The position numbers were made by a program, and so were the translations under genes. A stretch of 64,000 bases of DNA, taken from Saccharomycodes ludwigii. Lineage: Eukaryota; Ascomycota; Saccharomycetes; Saccharomycodales; Saccharomycodaceae. Every line of letters begins with the position of its first letter. Positions within the stretch are counted from its first letter, which is position 1. The notes beneath the pieces are model-generated. The model had not been told where the DNA came from. It saw only the letters and a program-made list of their open reading frames with translations, and searched no databases. The DNA lies in the NCBI RefSeq assembly GCF_020623625.1, contig NC_060203.1:744001-808000 (forward strand). The letters are read 5' to 3'. Of the stretch, positions 48,860 through 59,154 are shown in pieces.

Positions 48860-50224
48860 TCATAAAAAATAAGTAGAAAGGAATTTTCGACTTGTTCTTC
48901 TAATTTTGTTACCTATATTATCAAACAAATTATAAACTTGTAAAATAAATTTGCATCCAAAAATTTTTGAAATATACGCACCCTTACCACAATACCAAAC
49001 ACTGTTGACCCCATTGCGAAAAATATAATAATATGATCTGCACATAATTAAATTGGCAATTGGATTCAACAAATTCTCCTGGATGTTAGATCCACTTATG
49101 TTAAAGTATTCATCAAACCAAAAGCTATCCGCGGCATTGTCATGAGGAACGTTTAAATATTTATAATTGGCCAAATTTGATCCTCTAGAGAATGATAGTA
49201 ACCCTAGGTTAATTAAGTATACTTTATGTTTGTTCGTATTTCCAATCAACAAAGACTTATACAAGCCTTTAATGATATTGGATGTTAGTATTTCTAAATT
49301 GGTATTAGAATCAATGTCATTTAATCTCAAATTGTTAGATAAGCTTGGTGTTATAAAGAAAATCTTTAATTTATGGAAATATGGAGTTATTTTCCATAAT
49401 ACTTTAGCTAATTCCATTAAATTTTCGTTAATCTCACTTTGAAACAATTTAGACCCATCTATATCTGATGGGTAGTAAAAAACGCTTGGGGAAAAAATTA
49501 TAGATACCAAACACAAATTTTCCTTGCCAAGGGTTCTAACAAAAAGAGCCAAGTTTTCTGGTGATGAAGTTATATATTTTAACCTTTCATCTTTAATCGA
49601 TGTGCTAGAATTTTCTGATTCATCCTCAGTAGCAGTAGCAGTAGTGGTAGAACAAACATAAATTATAAATCCTCTTTTATATAAGTCATAGACCTGATTC
49701 CTAGTGATTGGATCTATCATACTACCCAATACCAAAATAACTTTATTGGAGTCCTTATAATCTAAATAATAAACTTTTTTTTTGAAAACTTGCTTATTAA
49801 TGGTGTGTAATAAAAGTGACGAAGTACCTAAAATACACGCTATTTTAAACAGTTTGATGCTGAAGTCACCTGGAGTGTCATCCAATATCATAGCCAACCT
49901 GTAGACATTTCTGGATATAAAATTAGAGTTTGGAATAACACCAGAAATTGAAACATCGCACATGTTACTACCATTATTGTTATGTTGTAAAGTATTTGGA
50001 CTAATCGAATCTTTTACAACACTGAGACTAGGTACAAGTTTATCATGGTATACATTCTTTAATTTATCCCCTGTTTTGCAACTAATATCCTGTAATTTTT
50101 CAGTTGTCTTGTAACCAATATCTTGTAATTTTTCACTGGTTCGTATGCTTGTATCAACTATAAGTTGCGAGCCTGTATTTATTTTGTCATGTACATAATT
50201 CCAAGTATCTGAATTTGGCCACAT
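48860..50224 (-). CDS. PBR1: DUF1776 family putative oxidoreductase, PBR1 (YNL181W)-like
   Basis: 454 aa. Residues 25-60 are three 11-residue repeats (SEKLQDIGYKT, TEKLQDISCKT, GDKLKNVYHDK), likely an amphipathic helix. A hydrophobic segment at about 123-142 (LFKIACILGTSSLLLHTI) may anchor it. The rest is a divergent SDR-like Rossmann region: VILVLGSMIDPITRNQVYDL, RGFIIYVCS, LVSIIFSPSVFYYPSD, FFITPSLSNNL and VYLINLGLLSFSRGSN, which match the fungal DUF1776 pattern (SDR without the YxxxK pair). S. cerevisiae Pbr1, an essential putative oxidoreductase, is the relative I recall. It is divergent from the prolyl-tRNA synthetase gene. Function unknown. Confidence 0.68.
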   Translation of the reverse strand: MWPNSDTWNYVHDKINTGSQLIVDTSIRTSEKLQDIGYKTTEKLQDISCKTGDKLKNVYHDKLVPSLSVVKDSISPNTLQHNNNGSNMCDVSISGVIPNSNFISRNVYRLAMILDDTPGDFSIKLFKIACILGTSSLLLHTINKQVFKKKVYYLDYKDSNKVILVLGSMIDPITRNQVYDLYKRGFIIYVCSTTTATATEDESENSSTSIKDERLKYITSSPENLALFVRTLGKENLCLVSIIFSPSVFYYPSDIDGSKLFQSEINENLMELAKVLWKITPYFHKLKIFFITPSLSNNLRLNDIDSNTNLEILTSNIIKGLYKSLLIGNTNKHKVYLINLGLLSFSRGSNLANYKYLNVPHDNAADSFWFDEYFNISGSNIQENLLNPIANLIMCRSYYYIFRNGVNSVWYCGKGAYISKIFGCKFILQVYNLFDNIGNKIRRTSRKFLSTYFL

Positions 50225-50507
50225 AATTTAGTGTTCCCTCACTATTTCGACAAATGACTATTCAATTTTTATGTAATTGCTGGTTCGTGAGTGTGTATTA
50301 CAGATATGAAAAGTAGAAATGAATTGGCAAACCAAGAAATATTTCTGTTATGTAAAACTTCAATGTATTTCCTCCCCTCTTTGGCTTCAAGGCAAGGTAA
50401 AATATATATATACTATTGGATGTCGTATAATATGATTATTCATAAAGGTGTATACGGCTTTCCTTATCTTTTCAATTTATTTTTTTTTTTTGGCTATGAA
50501 AAAATTT

Positions 50508-50538
<31 letters not shown>

Positions 50539-50674
50539 CCAGTATTAAAAAGAGAGAAAGAGATGTCTTTTGCATATCTTTCTTCTTGATATTAAGAACA
50601 GATCCAATTTTTATTAAATAAAAACAAAAACTGAAAATTAAAAATAATAATACAATAAGCTAAAAAAAATTAAA
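50225..50674. other. Divergent promoter between PBR1-like and prolyl-tRNA synthetase genes
   Basis: 450 bp with T runs at about 50478-50540. No gene seen. Confidence 0.6.
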
Positions 50675-52708
50675 ATGTCTATTGAAGACTCATTTGCTGC
50701 ATTATGTGTTTCTGGAAGCAATGATGCTTTATCAGTTAAATCCTTGGTTTTTAAGCCAAAAACGCCAAAAACTGCTACCCCAATTCCAATTGTTGTTGTC
50801 GCTTTACAGACCACCAATACCCCATCTCCAATTATTGCATCTGCTTCAAACACAAAAGAACCAAGGTTGGCACGTGACGAATTGTTTCAATCTATTTTCA
50901 AAGTTGAAAAAGCTCAAGATTTCCATTTGGGTAATTTACAAAATATCGAAAATGAATTTGTTGTTTTATTAGACTCTAATTTGAATGCAGTTGACGAAAA
51001 AGCTGTTTTGCAATTAACCAGCGATAAATTTATTTCAAAGGGTAAATTGTTAGAATACTTAAACCAATTTAAACCAGTTGAAGTTGATTTTTCTAAAGCC
51101 CCAGAGCCAACTACTGCTAAGAAATCTGGCAAAAAACCATCTGCTTCCTCCAATAAAACATCGAATACTTCTACTTTAGATGATGCCAAGTTGATCGGTA
51201 TTACTGTTGACAAAGCCAAGGACTTTCCAGGGTGGTATCAACAAATTTTAACCAAGGGTGAAATGCTAGACTATTATGATGTTTCCGGTTGTTACATTTT
51301 AAGACCAGGTTCTTATTTTATCTGGGAACAAATTCAGCACTGGTTTGATGCTAAAATTAAATCGCTTGGTGTTCAGAACGCTTATTTCCCAATGTTTGTT
51401 TCCTCTAGGGTTTTGGAAAGAGAAAAAGATCATATTGAAGGATTTGCTCCCGAGGTTGCTTGGGTTACCAAAGCAGGTTCTTCTGAGTTGGAAGAGCCAA
51501 TTGCTATTAGACCAACCAGTGAAACTGTCATGTACCCATACTATGCGAAATGGATTCAGTCCTACAGAGATTTGCCATTGAAGTTGAATCAATGGAATAG
51601 TGTTGTCAGATGGGAATTCAAGCATCCTCAACCTTTTTTAAGAACTAGAGAATTTTTGTGGCAAGAAGGTCATACTGCTCATTTAACTTCTGAAGAAGCA
51701 CAAGAGGAAGTCTTACAAATTTTAGATTTTTACGAGGGCATTTACAATGAGTTATTAGCTGTTCCTGTTGTCAAAGGGAAAAAGACCGAACACGAAAAGT
51801 TTGCCGGTGGTGTTTTCACTACTACTTGTGAGGGTTATATCCCACAAACCGGTAGAGGTATCCAAGGTGCTACTTCTCACTTTTTAGGTCAAAATTTCTC
51901 CAAGATGTTTAATTTCAGTGTGGAAAACCCATTGGGTTCAGAACATCCAAAGATATTTGCTTATCAAAATTCTTGGGGTTTGAGTACCCGTGTTATTGGT
52001 GTTATGGTTATGATTCACTCTGATAACAAAGGGTTGGTTGTTCCACCAAGAGTTTCTCAGTACCAAGCTGTTATTGTTCCAGTTGGTATTACTTCTAAAA
52101 CCTCTGATGAAAACCGCGCTAAAATCAACAAAACTGCCCAACATATTGAATCCAGATTGATTAAGGCAGGCATTAGAGCTACTGGTGATTATAGAGACAA
52201 TTACAATCCAGGTTGGAAATTTGCCAACTGGGAATTGAAGGGTGTTCCATTAAGATTAGAATTCGGTCCAAAAGATTTGTCTGAAGGCCAAGTTACTGTA
52301 GTTAAGAGAAATGATTCCAAGAGAATGACTGTCAAATTAGATGAATTAGAAGCTAGGATCCCAGAAATCTTGGAAGACATTCATGAAGAGTTATTTGTGG
52401 CTGCTAAACAAAAATTTGATTCTCACAGAGTTATTGTCGATGAATGGAAAGATTTTGTTCATGCCTTGAACCAAAAGAATGTTATTTTATCACCATGGTG
52501 TGGTGTTGAAGAATGTGAAGAAGATATTAAGAATTCTTCTGCGCAGAAAGACGATGGCGAAGAATTTGAACAGGATGAAAAGTCTCCAAGTATGGGTGCC
52601 AAATCCTTATGTATTCCATTTGATCAGCCAGAATTGAAACCAAACCAAAAGTGTGTTAAATGTCACCGTAAGGCTGTTAATTATTGTATGTTTGGTCGTT
52701 CCTATTAG
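50675..52708 (+). CDS. Cytosolic prolyl-tRNA synthetase (YHR020W type)
   Basis: 677 aa (S. cerevisiae YHR020W 688). An N-terminal YbaK-like domain (about 60-150) precedes a eukaryote/archaea-type class II core starting GITVDKAKDFPGWYQQIL. Motif 1 region YILRPGSYFIWEQIQ, motif 2 IRPTSETVMYPYYAKWIQS with WNSVVRWE and PFLRTREFLWQEGHTAH, motif 3 region SWGLSTRVIGVMVM; the anticodon domain then YQAVIVPVG; and the C-terminal zinc-type end KCVKCHRKAVNYCMFGRSY with the conserved final Tyr. Codon use (GGT, GCT, AAG, TTG, CCA) is clearly that of a highly expressed gene. Role: charges tRNA-Pro in the cytosol. Confidence 0.96.
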   Translation: MSIEDSFAALCVSGSNDALSVKSLVFKPKTPKTATPIPIVVVALQTTNTPSPIIASASNTKEPRLARDELFQSIFKVEKAQDFHLGNLQNIENEFVVLLDSNLNAVDEKAVLQLTSDKFISKGKLLEYLNQFKPVEVDFSKAPEPTTAKKSGKKPSASSNKTSNTSTLDDAKLIGITVDKAKDFPGWYQQILTKGEMLDYYDVSGCYILRPGSYFIWEQIQHWFDAKIKSLGVQNAYFPMFVSSRVLEREKDHIEGFAPEVAWVTKAGSSELEEPIAIRPTSETVMYPYYAKWIQSYRDLPLKLNQWNSVVRWEFKHPQPFLRTREFLWQEGHTAHLTSEEAQEEVLQILDFYEGIYNELLAVPVVKGKKTEHEKFAGGVFTTTCEGYIPQTGRGIQGATSHFLGQNFSKMFNFSVENPLGSEHPKIFAYQNSWGLSTRVIGVMVMIHSDNKGLVVPPRVSQYQAVIVPVGITSKTSDENRAKINKTAQHIESRLIKAGIRATGDYRDNYNPGWKFANWELKGVPLRLEFGPKDLSEGQVTVVKRNDSKRMTVKLDELEARIPEILEDIHEELFVAAKQKFDSHRVIVDEWKDFVHALNQKNVILSPWCGVEECEEDIKNSSAQKDDGEEFEQDEKSPSMGAKSLCIPFDQPELKPNQKCVKCHRKAVNYCMFGRSY

Positions 52709-52967
52709 AGCAATTGTTGGTTTTTTTTTTTATTATTTGTTTGATTTAGTTAATATTGCCAAAATATATGTATGTATGTGTCTATGTATGTATGTGTGTA
52801 ATGCTTAATAGGTGAAAATGATTTTGTTATGTGTTGAAATATCTTTTTCTTTGTTAAATTTTTTTTTTAAAAAAAAAATTATATTTTGTCTTTGTTTCTA
52901 TTAATGGAAAAAAGAGATTGCTCTATATATATACATATGTATATATAAATACATATTATATGTTTGA
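52709..52967. other. 3' region between convergent prolyl-tRNA synthetase and HIS2
   Basis: 259 bp with TATG repeats near 52768-52800 and paired T/A runs near 52860-52880; nothing else. Confidence 0.6.
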
Positions 52968-53990
52968 TTATACATCATTTGACCAGAAGGGATCTTTAAC
53001 CAGGTCTTTTATAGATATCTTTTCAACAGTAATTCTATGATCAATAGCATTTTTATCAGACAAATAATATAGATAGTCTAGTTTTAGATCGTTGGTAATA
53101 TACTTTAAGGCTTTTGAATAATTTGTACCTACCTGAGAAACACTATGAGCATCGTCGCTTAGTACAAATCTGCCACTACAATACTGCTTGACTAAATTGG
53201 CAACTTCAATATGTGGATATGGTTGAATTAAATTTTTACGTAACCCACTAGTATTTATTTCGACACAACCACCATACGAATCTATAAACTTCAAATTACG
53301 CACAATTAATTCTTTGACATCTTCCCAATATGTCATTATGTTTTGAATTTCAGATACCGGTGTACCACCACTGTACTGGTCTGTAACAACTTTGCCTGTA
53401 TTAGTGTTTACTCTTAAAGTTGAAGGTAAGTATAATCTAATCAAATCAAAATGACCAACTACTAATGGTTTTATTTCAGTTAACATTTTATATTGTAAGT
53501 TATAATAATCTTTAAATAATTGTCTTAAATTATTGTTGGAGGTTTCTTTGAGAGCTTTCATCCATGATGTTGCATCAAAGTCTATAAGTACAGAATTAAC
53601 ATGATGACACGAACCGACCACAAATTGAATCACGTTGGAGTTCTGTTGCAAGATTCTATTGGCTAATTTGAGATGTTCCTCATCACAGCCTTCGACTTCC
53701 ATGCCTATTAAAATTGAGGTTCTTATATAAGGATCAACACAAGCATTGTTTTTAATTTTTGAGGCATGTTTTAAATATTTTTCAAAATTTTCCGATAATA
53801 AAGCCAAGTCCTTATTAACATCATTGCATATGTATTCTTCCGGATACAGGTACTGTTGTGATATCCTTGGCATGTGTTCGGTTAAACAGTAGGTGTGGAA
53901 ATTTAATTCATAAACGCGAGCAATAATTTCATCCAGTGGATCGCTACCATGGGCTATATAATCACCTGAGTGAGAATGATGGGAATACAT
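52968..53990 (-). CDS. HIS2: Histidinol-phosphatase HIS2
   Basis: 340 aa (S. cerevisiae 335). PHP-domain metal ligands begin at HHSHSGDY (H4, H5, H7) and continue with TEHMPR (E38, H39), GMEVEG, GSCHHV and the late LSDDAHS. Role: removes phosphate from histidinol phosphate, the eighth histidine-pathway step, in the cytosol. It lies divergent from the D-amino-acid oxidase gene and close to ROG3; in S. cerevisiae HIS2 is YFR025C and ROG3 YFR022W. I saw no Gcn4 core in its 5' region. Confidence 0.95.
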   Translation of the reverse strand: MYSHHSHSGDYIAHGSDPLDEIIARVYELNFHTYCLTEHMPRISQQYLYPEEYICNDVNKDLALLSENFEKYLKHASKIKNNACVDPYIRTSILIGMEVEGCDEEHLKLANRILQQNSNVIQFVVGSCHHVNSVLIDFDATSWMKALKETSNNNLRQLFKDYYNLQYKMLTEIKPLVVGHFDLIRLYLPSTLRVNTNTGKVVTDQYSGGTPVSEIQNIMTYWEDVKELIVRNLKFIDSYGGCVEINTSGLRKNLIQPYPHIEVANLVKQYCSGRFVLSDDAHSVSQVGTNYSKALKYITNDLKLDYLYYLSDKNAIDHRITVEKISIKDLVKDPFWSNDV

Positions 53991-54031
53991 ATTTGATTAT
54001 TGATGGGTATGTTTTGTGGCAAATGGATATC

Positions 54032-54073
<42 letters not shown>

Positions 54074-54838
54074 TCTTTTAGTCTATTTTCAGAACGAGGT
54101 CAAGATAGAGACTGAACGAAAAGAAAGCCTTGTTTATATTGTGCTTGTGAAAAGTTTTTATCGGAAATAAAAAAAGAACAAAATAAGTAGAATAAAATAA
54201 TGGTATAATTTTATTCTTAGAACAAAGGATGATGTTTTTGTTTAAGTTTCATTTTTATCTTTCAGGGAATTGGAAATGCTTATCTAAATCTAAATACAAA
54301 GATTTACGGAATTATAACCCGTGCTGTGAATAAAGAGATAACGTTATTTAGATAGCCGAATTAATTTAAACCAAAAAAAATGAAAAGAAACTATGCAATC
54401 TTTCTTAAAAGCGCGCAATTTACTCAGAATTAAGTAGTTTTTTTTTTGTTTTTTCTTTTTTTCAATATTTCTACTTCTATTTCCCAACAAGGAAAGAAAA
54501 AAAGGATCGCGATGCGTTACTCTTTTTGAAGATCTGGTAAAGATCCTCTATTGAAAAATAAGAAATCTATAGATAAAAATAAATAAACATTAAATCTGTC
54601 TACTTGTCATATATAAAATAACCATTTCAAGTTATCCTTCCTTTTTTTCTTTTTTTCTTTTTTTTTTTTTTTTTTTTTTTCTCCCTCTCTCTGGACAGGC
54701 AACCCAAAAAGGAAACAACTATATATAAATTCTTTAGCAAAAAAGTGGTCTCAACCTTCTGCTACTTTATCTATTTTATATTACAACATCTAGATTAAAA
54801 AAAAAAAAAAAAAAAAAAAAGCTATATTATCAAATACA
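53991..54838. other. Divergent promoter between HIS2 and the D-amino-acid oxidase
   Basis: 848 bp. T37 at 54034-54070, T22 near 54659-54680, A22 near 54798-54820 in the oxidase leader. GATCGCGATGCG near 54505 and a short duplicated GATCTGGTAAAGATCCTC near 54530 are the only other structure. TATATAAAT near 54721 is a possible TATA box for the oxidase. Confidence 0.6.
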
Positions 54839-55966
54839 ATGCCAAAAAACGTTGTGGTTATCGGTGCGGGTGTTAGTGGGTTAACTTCTGCTTTTTTATT
54901 GTTACAAACGTACAAACTTGATTCTTTAACTATTGTTGCCTCTGAATTACCAGGTGATACTTTTGCTCATGATTACACTTCTCCCTGGGCTGGTGCCAAT
55001 TGGATGAGTTTTGCAAAATCTAGTGATCCTACCCAAATCAGAAGAGACTCTATCACCTACAAACTATTGAATGATTTGGCTGATAATGCTCCAGAAACTG
55101 GAATTAAAAAGTATACTGCCAAGTTATTTTGGAATAAAAACGTTGAGGAGACACCATGGTACATTCAGACTAGATTTGCCAATGGAATTAGATCAATTAG
55201 CGACGAAGAATTAAGATATAGAAATATGGATCCAAATGAATATGTCGGTTATGAATATCAATCTATCACTGTGACACCTGTTATCTACTGCCACTACTTA
55301 AGAAGCAGAATCGAAAAATTAGGTGGTGTTATTAAGAGAATTCCCAAGATTGAAGATTTAAAGAAGAGTTTTATTGACAACGAATTAGATTTGCCATTTG
55401 GTAAGCCGGATTTACTAGTTAATTGTAGCGGTTTGGGGTCTAAAGTGTTCTTGCAAAGCATAGAACCCGAAGAGGCCGCTAAGGTTATCCCGGTCAAAGG
55501 CCAAATAGTTGTTGTTCAAAACGATTTGCCCTTCCAATTGGTTGTAGAAAATTTGCCAGATAACGGGCCAAATGGCAAACCATATTATGGAAAGGACCAG
55601 TTTCTAAACATTTTCCCACGTGGTGATGGGTATTGTATTATTGGTGGTATCATGAAAAAGGGCGACTGGAGTAAAAAAGTTGATCCTTCATTGACTGAAA
55701 GCATTTTGAAAATGTGTGGTCAGCATGTTCCTGAGTTGGATGGTAAGTTCAAAAAATTGTATGACTACTGTGCTTTAAGACCAGGTAGAGAAGGTGGTGT
55801 TAGAGTGGAAAAGAAAAAGTATTATGATAATGATCTAACTGTTATACACAATTATGGTATTGGTGGTGCTGGCTACCAAGCTTCTTATGGTTTATCTTTA
55901 GATGTGTGTGAATTGGCATCAGATATTTTAGGCCCAAAAAGGCAAGTCTGTCCATTCAAGTTGTGA
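54839..55966 (+). CDS. D-amino-acid oxidase (FAD flavoenzyme)
   Basis: 375 aa. The FAD-binding motif is VVIGAGVSGLTSA (G9, G11, G14). The DAO signature is IHNYGIGGAGYQASYG with H337-N-Y-G, and the carboxylate-binding Arg is in RPGREGG (R314 or R317). SPWAGANWMSF (about 53-63) is another family block. Role: oxidises D-amino acids to keto acids with release of ammonia and hydrogen peroxide, usually in peroxisomes. The C-terminus FKL resembles but does not match the usual PTS1 (S/A/C-K/R/H-L). S. cerevisiae has no orthologue I know of; other yeasts do. D-aspartate oxidase is an alternative. Codon use is that of an expressed gene. Confidence 0.92.
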   Translation: MPKNVVVIGAGVSGLTSAFLLLQTYKLDSLTIVASELPGDTFAHDYTSPWAGANWMSFAKSSDPTQIRRDSITYKLLNDLADNAPETGIKKYTAKLFWNKNVEETPWYIQTRFANGIRSISDEELRYRNMDPNEYVGYEYQSITVTPVIYCHYLRSRIEKLGGVIKRIPKIEDLKKSFIDNELDLPFGKPDLLVNCSGLGSKVFLQSIEPEEAAKVIPVKGQIVVVQNDLPFQLVVENLPDNGPNGKPYYGKDQFLNIFPRGDGYCIIGGIMKKGDWSKKVDPSLTESILKMCGQHVPELDGKFKKLYDYCALRPGREGGVRVEKKKYYDNDLTVIHNYGIGGAGYQASYGLSLDVCELASDILGPKRQVCPFKL

Positions 55967-55973
55967 AAAAAGG

Positions 55974-56004
<31 letters not shown>

Positions 56005-56158
56005 CCGGCAAAATTCACATTGGTCAGTTTTTTACTGTTTCTCCATATATATATTTATATATAGCAAAAGTAAGCGGCTAAATTCTATAATGTATACATT
56101 AAAAAGATTTTAATATGCATAGTTATATATATATATGTAATAAGCAGATTAAAAAAAG

Positions 56159-56189
<31 letters not shown>

Positions 56190-56214
56190 AAAAAAAATGC
56201 ATTAGACAAGCACC
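55967..56214. repeat. Two A runs between convergent oxidase and ROG3 genes
   Basis: About 30 A at 55974-56003 and 26 A at about 56161-56186 in a 248-bp 3' region. Confidence 0.85.
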
Positions 56215-59154
56215 CTATTTCTTTAACAGTCCTATTAAACCAACAAATGAACCAGATCTGGACTTACTCAAAGGAGCAGATGATTTAGGCTTAACAAAAG
56301 GTTCTTGTTGAGTGAAGTATGCCAGCCCATGAACATCGTTACCAGGGACGTTGTCAATATTGTTAGAGAGGTGGCTATTATTGTTTTGCTGATTGCTACC
56401 ACTACTATTATTACTGTTGCTGTGATTTATCGGTGTCATACCAAAGCCAAACTGTTTCGTAACTGTGTTATTTGGTTTATTTCTTAGTTTCCCAATAACA
56501 ATGCCCGCTTCCGTATCCGAAAAATCGTTCTTACTCGGACTTTTACTCAAAAGCATATTGTTACGTGCTCCCGCTATTCCTCCTACAGATCCGTGCCGGC
56601 TACCATTGGCGGTTGCATTATTGTTTGTACCATTATTATCAGATGAATTCAGAATGGATAAATCCAAGAGGTCTGACCTACTACTCCTACTATACAATAA
56701 TTTAGGTAGTTCCAAAGATCCAATAGTCGCAGTTGAAAATATGTGGTTGTCCTCGTGACTAGGATAGGCTGGTGGTAGATCATCTGAAAATAGAGTGGGG
56801 GTTTTCAAAGCATTATCATAGGTTGGAACTTTTGATAAATTTTTGACTTCCCATTCAAAAGAGTTTGACCTCCGCACATCAGGATCCTCGATATTTGGAA
56901 TACTTGGGTTGATGCTACTAGAATTTGGCGCAGCAAATGAATTAGCCCTCGATAAGTGTCTCACGGACGGAATGTCTGTGGTACTTAGAGCAGATAAGTT
57001 CCTTAGATGTTGTAAAGCAGGATTCTGTAATGGCTCACTTGCCGTAATGCTGATGACTGGAGGAGCAGGAAATAAATTGGATGCGTTTGCAGAATCATTA
57101 ATATTATCATTTTGTCCTTCCCTTTCTAGTTGCAATTGTTCTAGGCCCATTTGTAATAAATCCACATTGTCTGCATCATTCAACGGGTTGTCATTGCTAT
57201 TGTTTACGGTACCATCAGAGGCAGCGCCATTATGATCCTGTGATATAGGAGTTTGTGTGCCTGATTGAACTGGTGACTCTTCGTAATTAATATCGCTCCA
57301 CAGTCTGTCATAAATCCTATTTTCATAATTAGGTGGTGCCATCAAACTGTTTAATAAAACACTTGACAAGACTTGTGAACCTGAGCTTTCTAATCTACCC
57401 ACGGTATCTGTATTGTTGTTCATTGAGACATTTAACGAGCTACTGTTATTATTCGTATCGCCATTGCTGGAAACATTGTTATGAACATTATTTATATCTG
57501 GTGTAATTCCTGGCGGAGGTAACAGGGTCGATAAATTTGACACACTATTTAGATTATTAGCATATTGGGTGTTTAAAAAGGAGGGTGCCGAGAAAGTACT
57601 GCCAAATATAAAATCATCATCAATATCCTCACTAGCACTCGGTCCTTTGGGGTTAATAAAGCTACTATTCTTATTGTTTCTGCTAAAATCAGACCCACCA
57701 ACAGCACTTTTGAGATTAGTACTACTGGATCTATTGCTGATTGTATTAGCAATACTTCCTTCGCCACTGCTGTTGCCGCCATCCAATGCAGATGCAGACT
57801 TAACACCCAACTGTACGAATGGAGAGATGAATAACTGAATGGGTAGAGAAGCTCTTAATTCAGACATGTGGCCATCAGGATTAATTAGAGATATGGTAAA
57901 CTTCAGTTTATGACGGACTTTAATGTTATTTAAAATGGTACAGTCCTGAGTACCTTTAGATAAACTTGGAGGAATATTTAGCAAAAGATCTACATCCCAC
58001 CTATCCTGAAAATCATTAAAAATCAAGCCATCGTCATCATAATTCAGCCGATGCCCCAATGGATCTGACACTTTTAACTTGGTAACTATCCTTTCCTCAG
58101 TATACGGAGGACCATACGGACCACACAACGCACAATATTCAACCAATTGAATTTTGATTGGACCTAATTTTAAGCCCTTCAACAATGGAACCATAATTAA
58201 AGAAATAGGTATGGATGAACCAATAATCACGGACTTGGCTGGTGTAGAAATCGTGTATTCCACCTTATTTGGCCAAGTGTTATCAACCGCAACAGTTTCA
58301 GACAAATCTACGGAATCTGGCGATAGTGTGCGGATTATTCTTATATGTTTCTTTACTGTTATATCATTTAAAAATTTGCTTCTTTGAATAGACGCTTGTA
58401 ATTTATAAACAATGGATCCATGCGGCAATCCTTCTACACTTTCAATTGTTGTACCTGGTAATATTGTAGAAAATGGGAACTCGTAGTTACCCTTTTCTAA
58501 TAATTGCGGGGGAATCGATGCGACATTGTTATTATTAAAGTCAATTGGTTGAGTATTGTTGTTGCTATTATTCCGTGCCATTGATGATGCTGCGCCTGCA
58601 GATGAAGTTAAATTCTTTAAATTTGTAGATGATTTCGGTTTTATATGTTTTTTGAATAAGCCACTTGCTGAACGAATCAGCAGCGGCTCGCTACCACTAC
58701 TGTTGCTGCTGTTGGTGTTGTTGTTGTTGTTGTTATCGTTTATATTGATTTGATTATTATTGTTAGAGTTGAGATTTACGGAAGAACTAGAGCTACTACG
58801 ACTTAATCTATTTGTATTATTGGTGGTTGCGGTATCATATAAAGAAGTGACATCTTTCCATGAATGCTCATAAAACCGTTTATCATATTTATTTATCCTA
58901 GTAATAGAGCCACCATTAGCAGTGTTATAAGTAACGGGAATTCTTACTCTTAGCATACCATATAGCCTTAGAGACATTGATTTAACATACATTGGTTCGG
59001 TAATAGATAATACTATGGTACCAGACAATAAAACAGAAGGAGACTCTTGTGGTGATCCTGTGAATACTAATACATCGTGGTCTGCATTGTTTAATCTTAT
59101 ATCAAACAAAACAGGTGGTTTAGAAGACCCCTTTGGTGTAGTAAAACTTAACAT
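56215..59154 (-). CDS. ROG3: Alpha-arrestin ubiquitin-ligase adaptor, ROG3/ROD1
   Basis: 979 aa (S. cerevisiae Rog3 733, Rod1 837). Arrestin-N begins LLFDIRLN-like (VLFDIRLNNADHDVLVF) with SVLLSGTIVLSITEPM; arrestin-C includes VRHKLKFTISLINPDGH and ELRASLPIQLFISPFV, matching Rod1/Rog3 closely. PY motifs that would recruit Rsp5 are PPNY (607-610, in MAPPNYENRIYDRLW) and LPPAY (793-797). The C-terminus SRSGSFVGLIGLLKK also matches. The rest is Asn/Ser-rich. Role: glucose-induced endocytosis of transporters. It is one gene here where S. cerevisiae has an ohnologue pair. Convergent with the oxidase; HIS2 is nearby as in S. cerevisiae. Confidence 0.93.
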   Translation of the reverse strand: MLSFTTPKGSSKPPVLFDIRLNNADHDVLVFTGSPQESPSVLLSGTIVLSITEPMYVKSMSLRLYGMLRVRIPVTYNTANGGSITRINKYDKRFYEHSWKDVTSLYDTATTNNTNRLSRSSSSSSVNLNSNNNNQININDNNNNNNTNSSNSSGSEPLLIRSASGLFKKHIKPKSSTNLKNLTSSAGAASSMARNNSNNNTQPIDFNNNNVASIPPQLLEKGNYEFPFSTILPGTTIESVEGLPHGSIVYKLQASIQRSKFLNDITVKKHIRIIRTLSPDSVDLSETVAVDNTWPNKVEYTISTPAKSVIIGSSIPISLIMVPLLKGLKLGPIKIQLVEYCALCGPYGPPYTEERIVTKLKVSDPLGHRLNYDDDGLIFNDFQDRWDVDLLLNIPPSLSKGTQDCTILNNIKVRHKLKFTISLINPDGHMSELRASLPIQLFISPFVQLGVKSASALDGGNSSGEGSIANTISNRSSSTNLKSAVGGSDFSRNNKNSSFINPKGPSASEDIDDDFIFGSTFSAPSFLNTQYANNLNSVSNLSTLLPPPGITPDINNVHNNVSSNGDTNNNSSSLNVSMNNNTDTVGRLESSGSQVLSSVLLNSLMAPPNYENRIYDRLWSDINYEESPVQSGTQTPISQDHNGAASDGTVNNSNDNPLNDADNVDLLQMGLEQLQLEREGQNDNINDSANASNLFPAPPVISITASEPLQNPALQHLRNLSALSTTDIPSVRHLSRANSFAAPNSSSINPSIPNIEDPDVRRSNSFEWEVKNLSKVPTYDNALKTPTLFSDDLPPAYPSHEDNHIFSTATIGSLELPKLLYSRSSRSDLLDLSILNSSDNNGTNNNATANGSRHGSVGGIAGARNNMLLSKSPSKNDFSDTEAGIVIGKLRNKPNNTVTKQFGFGMTPINHSNSNNSSGSNQQNNNSHLSNNIDNVPGNDVHGLAYFTQQEPFVKPKSSAPLSKSRSGSFVGLIGLLKK

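Noticed and set aside
48531-48863. 110-codon minus-strand frame overlapping the DUF1776 stop
   Set aside because: Hydrophobic T-rich noise ending in poly-Phe from an A run.
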